A DNA stretch of 64,000 nucleotides, taken from assembly GCA_002021875.1 (NCBI GenBank), contig CP018627.1:10230001-10294000 (forward strand), read 5' to 3'. The translations under genes and the position numbers were made by a program. The stretch's first letter is position 1; each line of letters begins with the position of its first letter. This stretch comes from Streptomyces hygroscopicus. GTDB taxonomy: Bacteria > Actinomycetota > Actinomycetes > Streptomycetales > Streptomycetaceae. Positions 56,601 through 64,000 of the stretch are shown here, in pieces. The notes beneath the pieces were generated by a model. It was not told where the DNA came from, made no database searches, and was given only the letters and a program-made list of their open reading frames with translations.

Positions 56601-57304
56601 GCTCGGTGGTGATGGCGGCCGTGCTCTATGTCTTCCGGACGCTGGTCGCCGAGGACATCCCGCTCAACAGCGGCTGCCTGAAGCCCCTCGAGGTCCGCAT
56701 CCCCGAGGGTTCGATGCTGGCGCCCGTCTTCCCGGCCGCCACGGTCGCCGGGAACGTAGAGACCTCCCAGGCCGTCACGGGCGCCCTGTACGCCGCCCTG
56801 GGCGTCCAGGCCGAGGGCTCGGGCACGATGAACAACGTCACCTTCGGCAATGACCGCGTCCAGTACTACGAGACGGTCGCCAGCGGTTCCGGCGCGGGAG
56901 ACGGCTTCGACGGCGCGGACGCCGTACAGACCCATATGACCAACTCCCGGCTGACCGACCCCGAGGTGCTGGAGTGGCGCTATCCGGTGCGGGTGGAGAG
57001 CTTCGCGATCCGCCGGGACAGCGGCGGCCGCGGCCACTGGCGCGGCGGCCACGGCGTCACCCGCCGCATCCGCTTCCTGGAACCGATGACAGTCGCCCTG
57101 CTCACCGGCCACCGGCGGGTGCCCCCGTACGGCATGGCGGGGGGCGAACCGGGTGCGCTGGGCGCGAACCTGATCGAGCGCGCCGACGGTTCGGTGGACC
57201 GCCTGGAGGGCCGCGACACGGCGGACGTCGGGGTGGGGGACATCCTGGTCGTCCACACGCCGGGCGGCGGCGGTTACGGCCCGGCGGAGGGGGCCGGGGA
57301 CTGA
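53693..57304 (+). CDS. 5-oxoprolinase / hydantoinase, HyuA-HyuB fusion
   Basis: A 1203-residue ATP-dependent enzyme of the 5-oxoprolinase (OplAH) type. The HyuA half has the actin-like motif [11 protein letters not shown] near residue 10, [28 protein letters not shown] and [11 protein letters not shown]. The HyuB half starts near 695 ([13 protein letters not shown]) with [13 protein letters not shown] and ends [10 protein letters not shown]. It opens 5-oxoproline (pyroglutamate) to glutamate using ATP. The GTG at 53693 overlaps the SGNH stop by 4 bases. A second, unrelated PxpABC oxoprolinase is encoded 0.7 kb downstream. Confidence 0.9.
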   Translation: MTGRWEFWIDRGGTFTDVVGKRPDGRLVTRKLLSHHPERYTDAAVAGIRQTLGLGSGEPVPADRIDVVKMGTTVATNALLERKGEPTVLVVTEGFRDALRIAYQNRPRLFDRRILLPEALYDRVVEISERVDAHGQIVRPLDLDAAAEALRTAHRDGFRSAAVVLLHGYRHAAHEQALAAVARDLGFPQVSCSHEVSPLMKLVSRGDTTVVDAYLSPILRRYVEDVAAELRGIRLMFMQSNGGLREAAHFRGKDAVLSGPAGGVVGMARSSGEAGHDRVIGFDMGGTSTDVSHYAGEFERVFGTEVAGVRMRAPMMNIHTVAAGGGSVLHFDGRRYRVGPDSAGALPGPACYRRGGPLTVTDANVMLGRIQPDHFPEVFGPHADQPLDAATVRERFGALAEEIAEATGDRRGPEEAAAGFLDIAVLNMANAVKKISVQRGRDVTRYALTSFGGAGGQHACAVADALGIGTVIVPPLAGVLSAYGIGVADATAMREQAVEAELGEETPARVRELCARLAGQTRDELLADGVPEDTLDTVARVHLRYAGTDSSIPVPLGSVPAMTEDFVRAHRARYAFTMDKPLVVEAVSVEAVGASGPTGGHTVERPPRKGELAPVTTVRMFAEGRWQRTALYERDRMRPPDRVTGPAIIAEEDATTVVDPGWQATAGEGGHLLLTRVRPRPSTTAVGTEADPVMLEVFNSLFMAIAEQMGVRLEHTAHSVNIKERLDFSCALFDAEGNLIANAPHIPVHLGSMGESIKEVLRRNGDTMRPGDVYAINDPYHGGTHLPDVTVVSPVFDEAGDELLFLVASRGHHAEIGGITPGSMPAFSRTIQEEGVLFDNWPLVRDGALRERETRELLTCGPYPSRAPDANLADLRAQIAANEKGIQELRRMIGQFGLEVVHAYMGHVQDNAEESVRRIVTGLSDGSYRYETDSGAVIQVTLTVDRAARGALLDFTGTSPQRPGNDNAPSSVVMAAVLYVFRTLVAEDIPLNSGCLKPLEVRIPEGSMLAPVFPAATVAGNVETSQAVTGALYAALGVQAEGSGTMNNVTFGNDRVQYYETVASGSGAGDGFDGADAVQTHMTNSRLTDPEVLEWRYPVRVESFAIRRDSGGRGHWRGGHGVTRRIRFLEPMTVALLTGHRRVPPYGMAGGEPGALGANLIERADGSVDRLEGRDTADVGVGDILVVHTPGGGGYGPAEGAGD

Positions 57305-57590
57305 TTGCCGGTGGCCGGTGCCGGATTGGACGCATGACCGCTCACCGTCGCGTGGCGGGGCTGACGCCCCCGGGGGACGGGCCGAGGCGGCCCCGGGGCT
57401 CACCGAGGAAGCCCGGTGTGAGCCATGGCGCATTCGGATCCGTTTGCCGCCGCCACGATCGGAAACCCGACCCTTATCGAAGCCCGCCAGGACGCGCCCG
57501 CATGATTCCCGGGCGGCGCCCGCTCGCGAACCATGCGTGTGTGCCCGACGGCGGGCGTTTACAGCACCGTCGTTCACGGAAGGGGCAGCC

Positions 57591-57857
57591 ATGGCCTGGT
57601 GGCAGAAGGCCGAATGCACGCACGAGGACCCGGAGCTGTTCTTCCCGGTGGGGGTGGCGGGCCCGGCCGCCCAGCAGCAGGAGGCGCGGGCCAAGGAGGT
57701 CTGCCACCGATGTCCGGTGATCCAGGAATGCCTGGAGTACGCGCTGGAGACCGGGATGACCCACGGGGTCTGGGGCGGAGTCGGTGAGGAGGAGCGCCGC
57801 GCCCTGCGCCGCAAGGTGCAGCGCAGGGAGCGGGTCGGCGCACGGCGGGCCCGCTAG
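57591..57857 (+). CDS. WhiB-like iron-sulfur transcription factor
   Basis: An 88-residue WhiB-like (Wbl) protein. Four cysteines in the order C9, C38, C41 and C47 form the [4Fe-4S] site (EVCHRCPVIQEC). They are followed by the GVWGG turn and a basic C-terminal tail (RRALRRKVQRRERV) for DNA contact. Wbl proteins bind sigma factors and respond to redox state or nitric oxide. It resembles the short ELFFPVG-containing Wbl class, but I cannot name the member. The ATG follows GGAAGGGG. It stands alone with 286 bases upstream and a dispersed repeat downstream. Confidence 0.93.
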   Translation: MAWWQKAECTHEDPELFFPVGVAGPAAQQQEARAKEVCHRCPVIQECLEYALETGMTHGVWGGVGEEERRALRRKVQRRERVGARRAR

Positions 57858-57899
57858 GGGCTGCCGGGGCTGGGTCCTATCCGGGCCAGGGCCGGTTAC

Positions 57900-58009
57900 G
57901 GGGTGTCCGGCGGACCACGCGGGGGCTCCGCCCCGGGACCCGGGGCGGAGCCCCAGTTGAGGGAAGGGGAGCAGCCTGCCGCAGGCGTCAGGATCCGTCG
58001 GACACCTCC
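57900..58009. repeat. Dispersed element with inverted ends (copy 2)
   Basis: Begins GGGGTGTCCGGCGGAC and ends GGATCCGTCGGACACCTCC, which are imperfect inverted repeats. The centre is a 16-1-16 perfect palindrome, GGGGCTCCGCCCCGGG and its reverse complement (57922-57954). It shares ends and core words with the element at 27324-27475. It lies between the convergent WhiB-like and pxpC genes and could terminate both. Confidence 0.78.
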
Positions 58010-58024
58010 TGGCGCAAGGGCCTG

Positions 58025-58942
58025 TCAATAGCTGAGCCCGCCCGCGACGTTGCGCCGCGCAGGCGGTCCCCAGGAGGCCCGGCCCAGCGGGGTGAACCGC
58101 ACCGGGGTGCCGGGGACGGCCTGTGCGGCGGCGGCCAGATACGGCTCCGGCACGACGCCCACGACCGGGTAGCCGCCGGTCGTCGGATGGTCGGCGAGGA
58201 AGAGCACCGGCCGTCCGTCCGGCGGGACTTGGAGCGCGCCGAGCGCCATCCCCTCACTGGCCAGCTCACCGTCCTTCGCCCGTTCCAGCGAGGGGCCCTC
58301 GGTCCGCAGGCCGATCCGGTTGCTCGCGGCCGAGACCCGGAAGTCCCCGGTGGTGAGGGTGCGCAGCCCCGCCGGGGTGAACCAGTCGTCGCGCGGGCCG
58401 AGCACCACGGGAAGCACCAGCTCCGGTGCGACGCCCCGATGCGGTACCCCGTCCACACCGGGCGCGGGCCTGCCCGGCGGCCCGAGCCGCAGCACCGCGC
58501 CGTCCGCGAGCGGGGCCGGGCCCAGCCCGGAGAGCACATCCGTGGCCCGGCTGCCGAGCACCGGCTCGGCCTCGACACCACCGTCGAACGCCACATAGCT
58601 GCGCACCCCGTGGGCGGCGGCCCCGGCCTCCAGGAGCGCGCCCGCGGCCACCCGTACGGCCGCTCCCCACGCCGCGGGGCGGCCGTCGACCGTGACCGGG
58701 CAGGGCGCGCCGGTGACCGCGACCGTCGCCGGGCGGCGCAGCCGCACCGCACAGCCGGTCAGCGTGGTCTCCAGGGTGGCGGCCCCTTCGGCGTTGCCCA
58801 CCAGGCGGTTGGCGAGCCGGTGGGCGGGCTGGTCGAGCGCACCCGAGCGGGGCACCCCGAGATGGGCATGGCCGACGCGGCCCAGGTCCTGGACCGTGGT
58901 CAGGGCTCCCGGGCGTACGACGACGAAGGCGCTGTCGGTCAT
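58025..58942 (-). CDS. pxpC: 5-oxoprolinase subunit C (KipA/AHS2 family)
   Basis: A 305-residue subunit of the prokaryotic 5-oxoprolinase PxpABC, which cleaves pyroglutamate to glutamate with ATP. It is the AHS2/biotin-dependent carboxylase-like subunit: PGALTTVQDLGRVGHAHLGVPRSGALD at residues 11-37 and SNRIGLRTEG followed by PVLFLADHPTTGGYPVVGVV are family signatures. Its ATG overlaps the stop of pxpB by 4 bases and has GGGAGGGA before it. It is the last gene of pxpA-B-C on the minus strand. Confidence 0.92.
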   Translation of the reverse strand: MTDSAFVVVRPGALTTVQDLGRVGHAHLGVPRSGALDQPAHRLANRLVGNAEGAATLETTLTGCAVRLRRPATVAVTGAPCPVTVDGRPAAWGAAVRVAAGALLEAGAAAHGVRSYVAFDGGVEAEPVLGSRATDVLSGLGPAPLADGAVLRLGPPGRPAPGVDGVPHRGVAPELVLPVVLGPRDDWFTPAGLRTLTTGDFRVSAASNRIGLRTEGPSLERAKDGELASEGMALGALQVPPDGRPVLFLADHPTTGGYPVVGVVPEPYLAAAAQAVPGTPVRFTPLGRASWGPPARRNVAGGLSY

Positions 58943-59607
58943 GGCGCCGTCCCTCCCGGAGCGGGGCCCGGTGCCGGGCCCGCCGCACCCCGTGCCGGGA
59001 TGAAGCGGACGCGGGTGCCGGGGGTGAAGAGGGCCGCCGGGTTCCGTGCGGTGTCCCACAGCACGGCGTCCGTGGTGCCGATGAGCTGCCAGCCGCCGGG
59101 GGACGAGTGCGGATAGACGCCCGTGTACCCGCCCGCGAGGGCCACCGAGCCGACCGGTACCCGGGTCCTGGGCGTCGCGTGGCGCGGCACATGGAACCGC
59201 TCGGGCAGCCCCGTCAGATAGCCGAAGCCGGGCGCGAAGCCGCAGAAGGCCACCCGGAACTCGGTGCCGGAGTGGATCCTTACGGCTTCCTCGGGCGTCA
59301 CCCCCCACCGCTTCGCGACCTCGGCCAGATCGGGCCCGTCGTAGCGCACGGACACCTCGACGATGTCGCTGTCGCCGCGGTCCAGCGGCGGTATCCGCCA
59401 GCCGGGCAGCTCGGTGGCGAGCCGCCCGGGGTCGGCGAGCCCGTCGAGGAACACGGTGCGGGCGGCGGGCACGATCTCGCGTACGGCGGGCAGCTCCCGC
59501 GCGGCGGCGCGGCGCAGCAGCTCGGCGTGGAGCGCCTCGGCCGCCTCGCCGCTGTCGACCTCGATGAGCAGCCCGTGCTCGCCGACGGGCAGGGACCGCA
59601 GAGTCAT
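58939..59607 (-). CDS. pxpB: 5-oxoprolinase subunit B (KipI/AHS1 family)
   Basis: A 222-residue AHS1 subunit of PxpABC. Motifs are VSVRYDGPDLAEVA, then FCGFAPGFGYLTGLP and PRTRVPVGSVALAGGYTGVYPHSSPGGW, the conserved cyclophilin-like core of the KipI/PxpB family. It forms a complex with PxpC. It overlaps pxpA at its start and pxpC at its end by 4 bases each, so the three are translationally coupled, which suits a stoichiometric complex. Confidence 0.93.
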   Translation of the reverse strand: MTLRSLPVGEHGLLIEVDSGEAAEALHAELLRRAAARELPAVREIVPAARTVFLDGLADPGRLATELPGWRIPPLDRGDSDIVEVSVRYDGPDLAEVAKRWGVTPEEAVRIHSGTEFRVAFCGFAPGFGYLTGLPERFHVPRHATPRTRVPVGSVALAGGYTGVYPHSSPGGWQLIGTTDAVLWDTARNPAALFTPGTRVRFIPARGAAGPAPGPAPGGTAP

Positions 59608-60383
59608 GCGAACGCCGCCACGCGCACTCCGGCGGCCGTCAGCTCGCCCCGCACCCGGCGGGCCAGGTCGGCGGCGCCGGGGGTGTCGCCGTGGACGCAC
59701 AGCGAGCGCACGTCCACCTCGATGCGCTGTCCGTCGATCGAGGTCACCGCGCGGTCCCGGGCGAAGCCGAGGGCGCGCTTGACCACCGTGTCCGGGTCGG
59801 AGACCACGGCGCCGGGCTCGCCGCGCGGGACGAGGGTCCCGGCGGCGGTGTAGGCGCGGTCGGCGAAGGCCTCTGCGATCACCGGCAGCCCGGCCGCGCG
59901 GGCCGCCTCGTGCAGCCGGGACCCGGGCAGCCCCAGCACCGGCAGCGGACCACCCGCGGCCAGCCGGACGCCCTTGACCACGGCGGCGGCCTGCGCCTCG
60001 TCGTGCACGCTGCGGTTGTAGAGCGCGCCATGCGGCTTGACGTAGTGCACCCGCGCCCCGGCGGCGCGGGCGAAGATCTCCAGCGCGCCGATCTGATAGG
60101 CGATCTCGTCGGTCAGCTCCCGCGGCGGGACGTCCATGCTGCGCCGGCCGAAGCCGGCCAGGTCACGGTAGGAGACCTGGGCCCCGATGCGCACCCCGTG
60201 CTCGGCGGCCAGCTCGCACACCCGGCGCATGGTCGAGGGGTCCCCGGCGTGAAAGCCACAGGCCACATTGGCGCTGGTGACGATGGACAGCAGGGCCTCG
60301 TCGTCGGTGAGCTCCCAGCGGCCGAACCCCTCGCCGAGGTCGGCGTTGAGATCGATGGACAGGTTCGCCAAGGATGCGGTCAT
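59604..60383 (-). CDS. pxpA: 5-oxoprolinase subunit A (LamB/YcsF family)
   Basis: A 259-residue PxpA subunit with the LamB/YcsF signature at both ends: IDLNADLGEGFGRW near the N-terminus and RSLCVHGDTPGA near the C-terminus, with VACGFHAGDP and HYVKPHGALYN between. It is the first gene of the minus-strand pxpA-B-C operon. Its start is 161 bases from the divergent GntR gene, and the shared palindromic element at 60441-60467 lies between. It should work with PxpBC in pyroglutamate recycling. Confidence 0.94.
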   Translation of the reverse strand: MTASLANLSIDLNADLGEGFGRWELTDDEALLSIVTSANVACGFHAGDPSTMRRVCELAAEHGVRIGAQVSYRDLAGFGRRSMDVPPRELTDEIAYQIGALEIFARAAGARVHYVKPHGALYNRSVHDEAQAAAVVKGVRLAAGGPLPVLGLPGSRLHEAARAAGLPVIAEAFADRAYTAAGTLVPRGEPGAVVSDPDTVVKRALGFARDRAVTSIDGQRIEVDVRSLCVHGDTPGAADLARRVRGELTAAGVRVAAFA

Positions 60384-60440
60384 ATCCGTCCGTTCGGGGC
60401 GTGGGGGATACGTGAGGGGCTGTGGGTGGCACCACAAGGT

Positions 60441-60467
60441 AAGCGATCGTTGAACGATCCGACAAGA
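60441..60467. promoter_or_regulatory. GntR operator candidate in pxpA/GntR divergent region
   Basis: The core GATCGTT-G-AACGATC (60445-60459) is a perfect 7-1-7 palindrome followed by CGACAAGA. The 27-base window matches the reverse complement of 61411-61437 at 24 of 27 positions. It lies 58 bases upstream of pxpA and 78 bases upstream of the regulator gene. Inferred to bind the GntR protein. Confidence 0.75.
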
Positions 60468-60544
60468 TGGTTGTTGTCCGGTGACGGTTTCTGGGCTTGA
60501 CTTCTCGCTATACGGGACGAACGAGACATCGAACAGGGGCTGAT

Positions 60545-61357
60545 GTGGCGAACGGGACAAAAGGCGTAAACCGCCGGTCCGGCGAGTCGTCGGAGGAATC
60601 GTCGGACGAGTCGCCGGGGATGCCGGAGACGCCTGAGGCGGTGGAGACGGCCGGGTACCCCCAGGTCTCCGGTCTCGTCGCCGGGCTCGAGGCCGACCGG
60701 GCCCTGCTGGGGCGCACCAGCACGGCGGAGCGCGTCGCCGACATTCTGCGCGACCGCATCGCCGAGGGGTTCTTCCCGCCCGGCACCCGGCTGTCCGAGG
60801 ACAGCGTGGGCGGTGCGCTCGGCGTCTCGCGCAACACCCTCCGTGAGGCGTTCCGCCTGCTGACCCATGAGCGGCTGCTGGTGCACGAGCTGAACCGCGG
60901 AGTGTTCGTCCGCGTCGTCACGGTCGACGACCTCAATGACATCTACCGCGTGCGCCGGCTCGTCGAATGCGCGACGGTGCGCGGCCTGGGAGAGCCGCCC
61001 TACGCGGTCCAGGCGGTCGAGTCGGCGGTCCTGGCGGGCGAGCGCGCCGCGCGGGACCGGGCCTGGCAGGACCTGTCCACCGCCAATATCCGCTTTCATC
61101 AGGCGATCGTCTCCCTCGCCGGAAGTCCCCGCGCGGACGAACTCATGCGCGGGGTGCTGGCCGAGCTCCGGCTGGTCTTCCATGTCATGGCCGACCCCCG
61201 CCGCTTCCACGCCCCCTATCTGGTGCGCAATCGCCAGATCCTGGAGGTGCTGCAGAGCGGCGACGCGGTGGAGGCGGAGCGGCTGCTCGCCTCCTATCTG
61301 GACGATTCCCAGGGGCAGTTGGCCGATGCCTACGGACGGAAGATGTCCCGGCGATAG
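60545..61357 (+). CDS. GntR-family regulator (FCD subfamily)
   Basis: A 270-residue regulator. A Ser/Glu-rich N-terminal extension (about 1-45) precedes the winged helix (about 60-125; AERVADILRDRIAEGFFPPGTRL, LGVSRNTLREAFRLL). The helical FCD effector domain (about 130-260) has VRRLVECATVRG and FHQAIVSLAGS. FCD regulators bind small carboxylates. The GTG at 60545 has AGGGG 5 bases before it. It lies between the pxp operon and the DUF969-DUF979-pcp operon, with near-identical operator candidates in front of each, so pyroglutamate or a related acid is the likely effector. Confidence 0.9.
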   Translation: MANGTKGVNRRSGESSEESSDESPGMPETPEAVETAGYPQVSGLVAGLEADRALLGRTSTAERVADILRDRIAEGFFPPGTRLSEDSVGGALGVSRNTLREAFRLLTHERLLVHELNRGVFVRVVTVDDLNDIYRVRRLVECATVRGLGEPPYAVQAVESAVLAGERAARDRAWQDLSTANIRFHQAIVSLAGSPRADELMRGVLAELRLVFHVMADPRRFHAPYLVRNRQILEVLQSGDAVEAERLLASYLDDSQGQLADAYGRKMSRR

Positions 61358-61372
61358 AGGTTTCCCAGCGGT

Positions 61373-61437
61373 AAACGATCCGACGGAGCCGGAACAAGTT
61401 CGTTTCAGGCTCTTGTCGGATCGTTGAACGAACGCCT
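61373..61437. promoter_or_regulatory. GntR operator candidates before DUF969 operon
   Basis: Site one, 61411-61437, is the reverse-oriented copy of 60441-60467 (24 of 27 identical). Site two, AAACGATCCGAC at 61373-61384, is a half-site in opposite orientation. Together they lie 60-125 bases before DUF969 and just after the regulator stop, so the regulator should control this operon as well. Confidence 0.72.
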
Positions 61438-61497
61438 AGCCTCCGGTGCACTCTCCTCACGCCCCCGTGAGGTCCTTCTGCGCGGAAGGCTGGACGC

Positions 61498-62220
61498 ATG
61501 ATCGTTCTCCTTGGCGTCCTCGTGGTGATCCTCGGCTTCGCCACACGACGCAACCCGTTGCTGGTGGTGGGGGTCGCCGGCATCGCCACCGGACTGCTGG
61601 CCAAGCTCTCGCCCCAGGAGATCCTGGCGGCCTTCGGTGACGGCTTCGCCTCCAGCCGCTCGGTGACGATCTTCGTCATCACCCTGCCCGTGATCGGGCT
61701 CCTGGAGCGCAACGGCCTCCAGGAGCAGGCCCGGACCCTCATCGGGCGGCTCGGCAAGCTCACCACCGGCCGGTTCCTCGCCCTCTACCTGGCCCTGCGC
61801 CAGCTCACCGCCGCGCTCGGCCTCACCAGCATCGGCGGCCCCGCCCAGAGCGTCCGGCCCATGGTCGCGCCGATGGCCGAGGGCGCCGCGGAACGCCGCC
61901 ACGGCCCGCTGCCCGAGCGGGTCCGCGAGCGCGTCCGCTCGTACTCCGCCAGCGCCGACACGGTCGGGCTGTTCTTCGGCGAGGACTGCTTCCTGGCCAT
62001 CGGCTCGATCCTGCTGATCACCGGGTTCGTCAACACCACGTACCACACCCATCTGGAGCCGCTGCAGCTTGCGCTGTGGGCCATCCCCACCGCCGTCTGC
62101 GCGTTCCTCATCCACGGCTTCCGGCTGCTGCGCCTGGACCGCTCCCTGGACCACGACCTCGCCGCCCCCGGCGGCCGATCCGCTGCCGAGGGCAGCCGCA
62201 CCGCGGAGGAAGCCAAGTGA
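61498..62220 (+). CDS. DUF969 membrane protein
   Basis: A 240-residue integral membrane protein of the DUF969 family. The first helices read MIVLLGVLVVILGFATRR and LLVVGVAGIATGLLA. They are followed by SVTIFVITLPVIGLLERNGLQEQARTLIGRLG and, near residue 105, LTSIGGPAQSVRPMVAPM, the likely functional loop. It is always paired with DUF979, and the two probably form a transporter or permease. Next to pcp and under the GntR element, its substrate is inferred to be pyroglutamate or a pyroglutamyl peptide. GGAAGG lies 8 bases before the start. Confidence 0.85.
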   Translation: MIVLLGVLVVILGFATRRNPLLVVGVAGIATGLLAKLSPQEILAAFGDGFASSRSVTIFVITLPVIGLLERNGLQEQARTLIGRLGKLTTGRFLALYLALRQLTAALGLTSIGGPAQSVRPMVAPMAEGAAERRHGPLPERVRERVRSYSASADTVGLFFGEDCFLAIGSILLITGFVNTTYHTHLEPLQLALWAIPTAVCAFLIHGFRLLRLDRSLDHDLAAPGGRSAAEGSRTAEEAK

Positions 62221-63185
62221 TCAAGGCGGAGTGGTTCTACTGGCTCGTCGGCGCCGTCTTCCTCGCCATGGCCGCCCAGATGGCCGTCGACCGCAGCAAC
62301 CCCAAGCGCCTTGGCTCGGCCGCCTTCTGGGGGCTGCTCGGCGGCTGCTTCTTCTACAGCAGCTGGGTGGTGGAGAAGAAGGCCCCGGCCGAACCGCTGG
62401 GCGTCGCCGTCCTCGCCATGGTCTGCCTCGGCGGCTTCCAGCTCACCGGGCGTGGCGTGCCGAACACGACCACCCCCGAGCAGCGCACCGCCACGGCCGC
62501 CCGGCTCGGCAGCAAACTGTTCGTCCCGGCGCTCACCATCCCGCTGGTCGCCGTCGTCTGCGCCTCGGCCGTCAAGCACTGGCACATCGGGGGTGAGCCG
62601 GTCCTGGAGGAGGGCAGCGAGACCATCCTCGGCCTCGGCTTCGGCGCGATCGCCGGGCTGCTGGTCGCCATGGTCGTGGTGCGCGAGCGGCGGCCGTCGG
62701 TGCCCCTGCACGCCGGCCGGAGCCTGCTGGAGTCCATGGGCTGGGCGCTGCTGCTGCCCCAACTGCTCGCCGTGCTCGGCTCCATCTTCCAGGTGGCCGG
62801 GGTCGGCACCCAGGTCGGCAAGATCACCGAGCAGCTGCTGCCGGACGGCCAGAAGTACATCGCCGTGGCCGTCTACTGCGTCGGAATGGCCCTGTTCACC
62901 ATCATCATGGGCAACGCCTTCGCCGCCTTCCCGGTGATGACCGCCGCCATCGGCTGGCCCGTGCTCATCCAGCAGATGCACGGGGATCCGCCCGTCGTCC
63001 TCGCCGTCGGCATGCTGGCCGGATTCTGCGGCACGCTCGTGACCCCCATGGCCGCCAACTTCAACCTGGTGCCCGCCGCGCTGCTGGAACTCAAGGACCA
63101 GTACGGGCCCATCAAGGCGCAGATCCCCACCGCCGGTGCGCTGCTGGTCTGCAACATCGCCATCATCTCGCTCTTCGCCTTCTGA
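62217..63185 (+). CDS. DUF979 membrane protein
   Basis: A 322-residue polytopic protein of the DUF979 family, with eight or so hydrophobic helices (WFYWLVGAVFLAMAAQMA, IPLVAVVCASAV, TIIMGNAFAAFPVMTAAIG, GAIAGLLVAMVVV). The conserved GNAFAAFPVMTAAIGWPVLI and GTLVTPMAANFN stretches near the C-terminus are likely part of the transport path. GTG 62217 overlaps the DUF969 stop by 4 bases with GGAGGA before it, so both halves are made together. The function is not known experimentally to me; transport is inferred from helices and context. Confidence 0.85.
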   Translation: MIKAEWFYWLVGAVFLAMAAQMAVDRSNPKRLGSAAFWGLLGGCFFYSSWVVEKKAPAEPLGVAVLAMVCLGGFQLTGRGVPNTTTPEQRTATAARLGSKLFVPALTIPLVAVVCASAVKHWHIGGEPVLEEGSETILGLGFGAIAGLLVAMVVVRERRPSVPLHAGRSLLESMGWALLLPQLLAVLGSIFQVAGVGTQVGKITEQLLPDGQKYIAVAVYCVGMALFTIIMGNAFAAFPVMTAAIGWPVLIQQMHGDPPVVLAVGMLAGFCGTLVTPMAANFNLVPAALLELKDQYGPIKAQIPTAGALLVCNIAIISLFAF

Positions 63186-63196
63186 AGGGGGCCGCT

Positions 63197-63841
63197 GTGA
63201 CCCGAGTACTTCTCACCGGCTTCGAGCCCTTCGCGGGCTCGGACGTCAACCCGTCGTGGCAGGCCGTCTCCCTCGTCGCCGCCGCTCCGCCGCCCGGCAC
63301 CGAGGTCACGGCCGTACAGCTCGCATGCGTCTTCGGCACCGCCCTGGAGGAACTGGCCGCCGCCGTGGAGGAGGCCGACCCCGACCTGGTGCTGTGCGTG
63401 GGCCAGGCCGGCGGCCGTCCCGGTGTCACCGTCGAGCGGGTCGCGATCAACGTGGACGACGCCCGCATACCCGACAACGCCGGACGGCGGCCCATCGACG
63501 AACCGGTTGTCGAGGGCGGCCCCGCCGCCTACTTCGCCTCCCTGCCCGTCAAGGCGTGTGTCGCGGCCGTCCGCGAGGCCGGGATTCCGGCCGCCGTCTC
63601 GCAGACGGCCGGAACCTTCGTGTGCAACCACGTCTTCTACGGCCTGGCCCATCTCATCGCCACCGAGCGGCCCGCGCTGCGCGGCGGCTTCGTCCACCTC
63701 CCGTACGCGCCCGAACAGGTCGTGGACCGCGCTGAACCCGCACTGCCCGCCGCGATGTCCGCCGACGCACTGCGGGCGATCATCGGGGCGGCCGTGCACA
63801 ACCGGACCGACCTGCGCATCGCCGAGGGAGCAACGCATTGA
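63197..63841 (+). CDS. pcp: Pyroglutamyl-peptidase I
   Basis: A 214-residue cysteine peptidase that removes N-terminal pyroglutamate from peptides. The triad regions are all visible: GGRPGVTVERVAIN with Glu near 80, AGTFVCNHVFYGLAH with the nucleophile Cys at about 141, and GGFVHLPYAPEQV with His at about 165. The N-terminus LLTGFEPFAGSDVNPSW is diagnostic. The GTG start follows AAGGGG by about 8 bases, 11 bases after DUF979. Its pyroglutamate product is the substrate of the divergent PxpABC. Confidence 0.95.
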   Translation: MTRVLLTGFEPFAGSDVNPSWQAVSLVAAAPPPGTEVTAVQLACVFGTALEELAAAVEEADPDLVLCVGQAGGRPGVTVERVAINVDDARIPDNAGRRPIDEPVVEGGPAAYFASLPVKACVAAVREAGIPAAVSQTAGTFVCNHVFYGLAHLIATERPALRGGFVHLPYAPEQVVDRAEPALPAAMSADALRAIIGAAVHNRTDLRIAEGATH

Positions 63842-64000
63842 ACGAGCCGCACGAGCCGCACGAGCCCGACGAATCCGACGGGCCGGACGAGAGGGGGAGC
63901 GAACTCGGCCGGTACGCGGCCCGGTTCGCCGCCCTGGCCACCGCCAACGTCACCCGGGCCTACCCCAACGCCCCGGGGCATCTGCTGCGCGGACCGGAGG
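63838..64000 (+). CDS. DUF2891 protein, N-terminal part
   Basis: The gene runs off the window. It starts at TTG 63838, overlapping the pcp stop by 4 bases; no ATG or GTG gives a better start. After a Glu/Pro/His-rich tail-like start (EPHEPHEPDESDG) come LGRYAARFAALATANVTRAYPNAPGHLL, matching the beginning of the DUF2891 family. The fold and function of DUF2891 are unknown to me; the place in a pyroglutamate operon suggests a role with sugar or peptide acids. Only 54 codons are visible. Confidence 0.7.
   Translation, partial: MNEPHEPHEPDESDGPDERGSELGRYAARFAALATANVTRAYPNAPGHLLRGPE

Noticed and set aside
54302..57814. 1170-codon open frame antisense to the oxoprolinase
   Set aside because: The sense strand carries complete HyuA and HyuB motifs. 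The antisense frame has no domain and runs through the intergenic region and the WhiB-like gene.

Overview
The window is from a high-GC actinomycete, most likely a Streptomyces or close relative. Codon third positions are strongly G/C, many genes use GTG or TTG starts with ATGA/GTGA overlaps, and typical streptomycete families are present (WhiB-like, DUF397, TPR regulator, SpoIIE-type PP2C phosphatase, AAA/LuxR-like regulator, class I terpene cyclase). No rRNA, tRNA, CRISPR array or complete insertion sequence was seen.

Region 1 (1-14.4 kb) looks like a hypoxia/dormancy island. It holds the end of hypF, then hypC-hypD-hypE for [NiFe]-hydrogenase maturation, two CBS-BON proteins, a DUF1918-nitroreductase fusion, three universal stress proteins, a PPK2-type polyphosphate kinase and a PII-type cation ATPase. 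A perfect palindrome resembling a DevR/OsdR box lies between the nitroreductase and the second CBS gene. The region carries decayed genes: a GNAT/acyl-CoA synthetase with a large deletion and three frameshifts (8420-9823), and a collapsed FMN-binding/ApbE/histidine-kinase locus (13750-14361).

Region 2 (14.5-23.4 kb) has a UvrA-like ABC ATPase, an AraC-type regulator flanked by two VOC paralogues that share a mirrored promoter-proximal element, an MpaB-like oxygenase, a Ser/Thr kinase-TPR protein and a phytoene-desaturase-like FAD enzyme.

Region 3 (23.4-36 kb) is a CoA-thioester catabolic cluster: a nitronate monooxygenase-like enzyme, acyl-CoA ligases, enoyl-CoA hydratase, a DUF35 OB-fold protein and two thiolase-like (Ltp) proteins without the usual nucleophile. 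From memory the layout resembles fadD19-echA19 and Rv3521-ltp4-ltp3 of Mycobacterium tuberculosis, which suggests steroid or branched side-chain degradation. Related TCTGA/TCAGA dyads lie upstream of its main transcription units. A secreted chorismate mutase and a DUF397 protein are embedded in or next to it.

Region 4 (36-49.6 kb) contains a lone terpene cyclase, a frameshifted AAA/LuxR-like regulator, a Tat-exported amidase, an APH-family protein, an NsdA-like TPR regulator, a PAS-PP2C phosphatase and a HEAT-like protein.

Region 5 (49.9-57.9 kb) is a tightly overlapped operon: GT4 glycosyltransferase, a 58-residue repeat-made coupling ORF, a second GT4, an SGNH hydrolase and a 5-oxoprolinase-type hydantoinase, followed by a WhiB-like gene.

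Region 6 (58-64 kb) is a pyroglutamate island. pxpA-pxpB-pxpC diverges from a GntR gene, which is followed by DUF969-DUF979-pcp-DUF2891. Two copies of a 27-bp element (24/27 identical), placed before the pxp operon and before DUF969, point to one GntR regulon that releases, possibly transports, and opens pyroglutamate.

Many of the tandem repeats lie at gene ends, and two dispersed elements with inverted termini are present.
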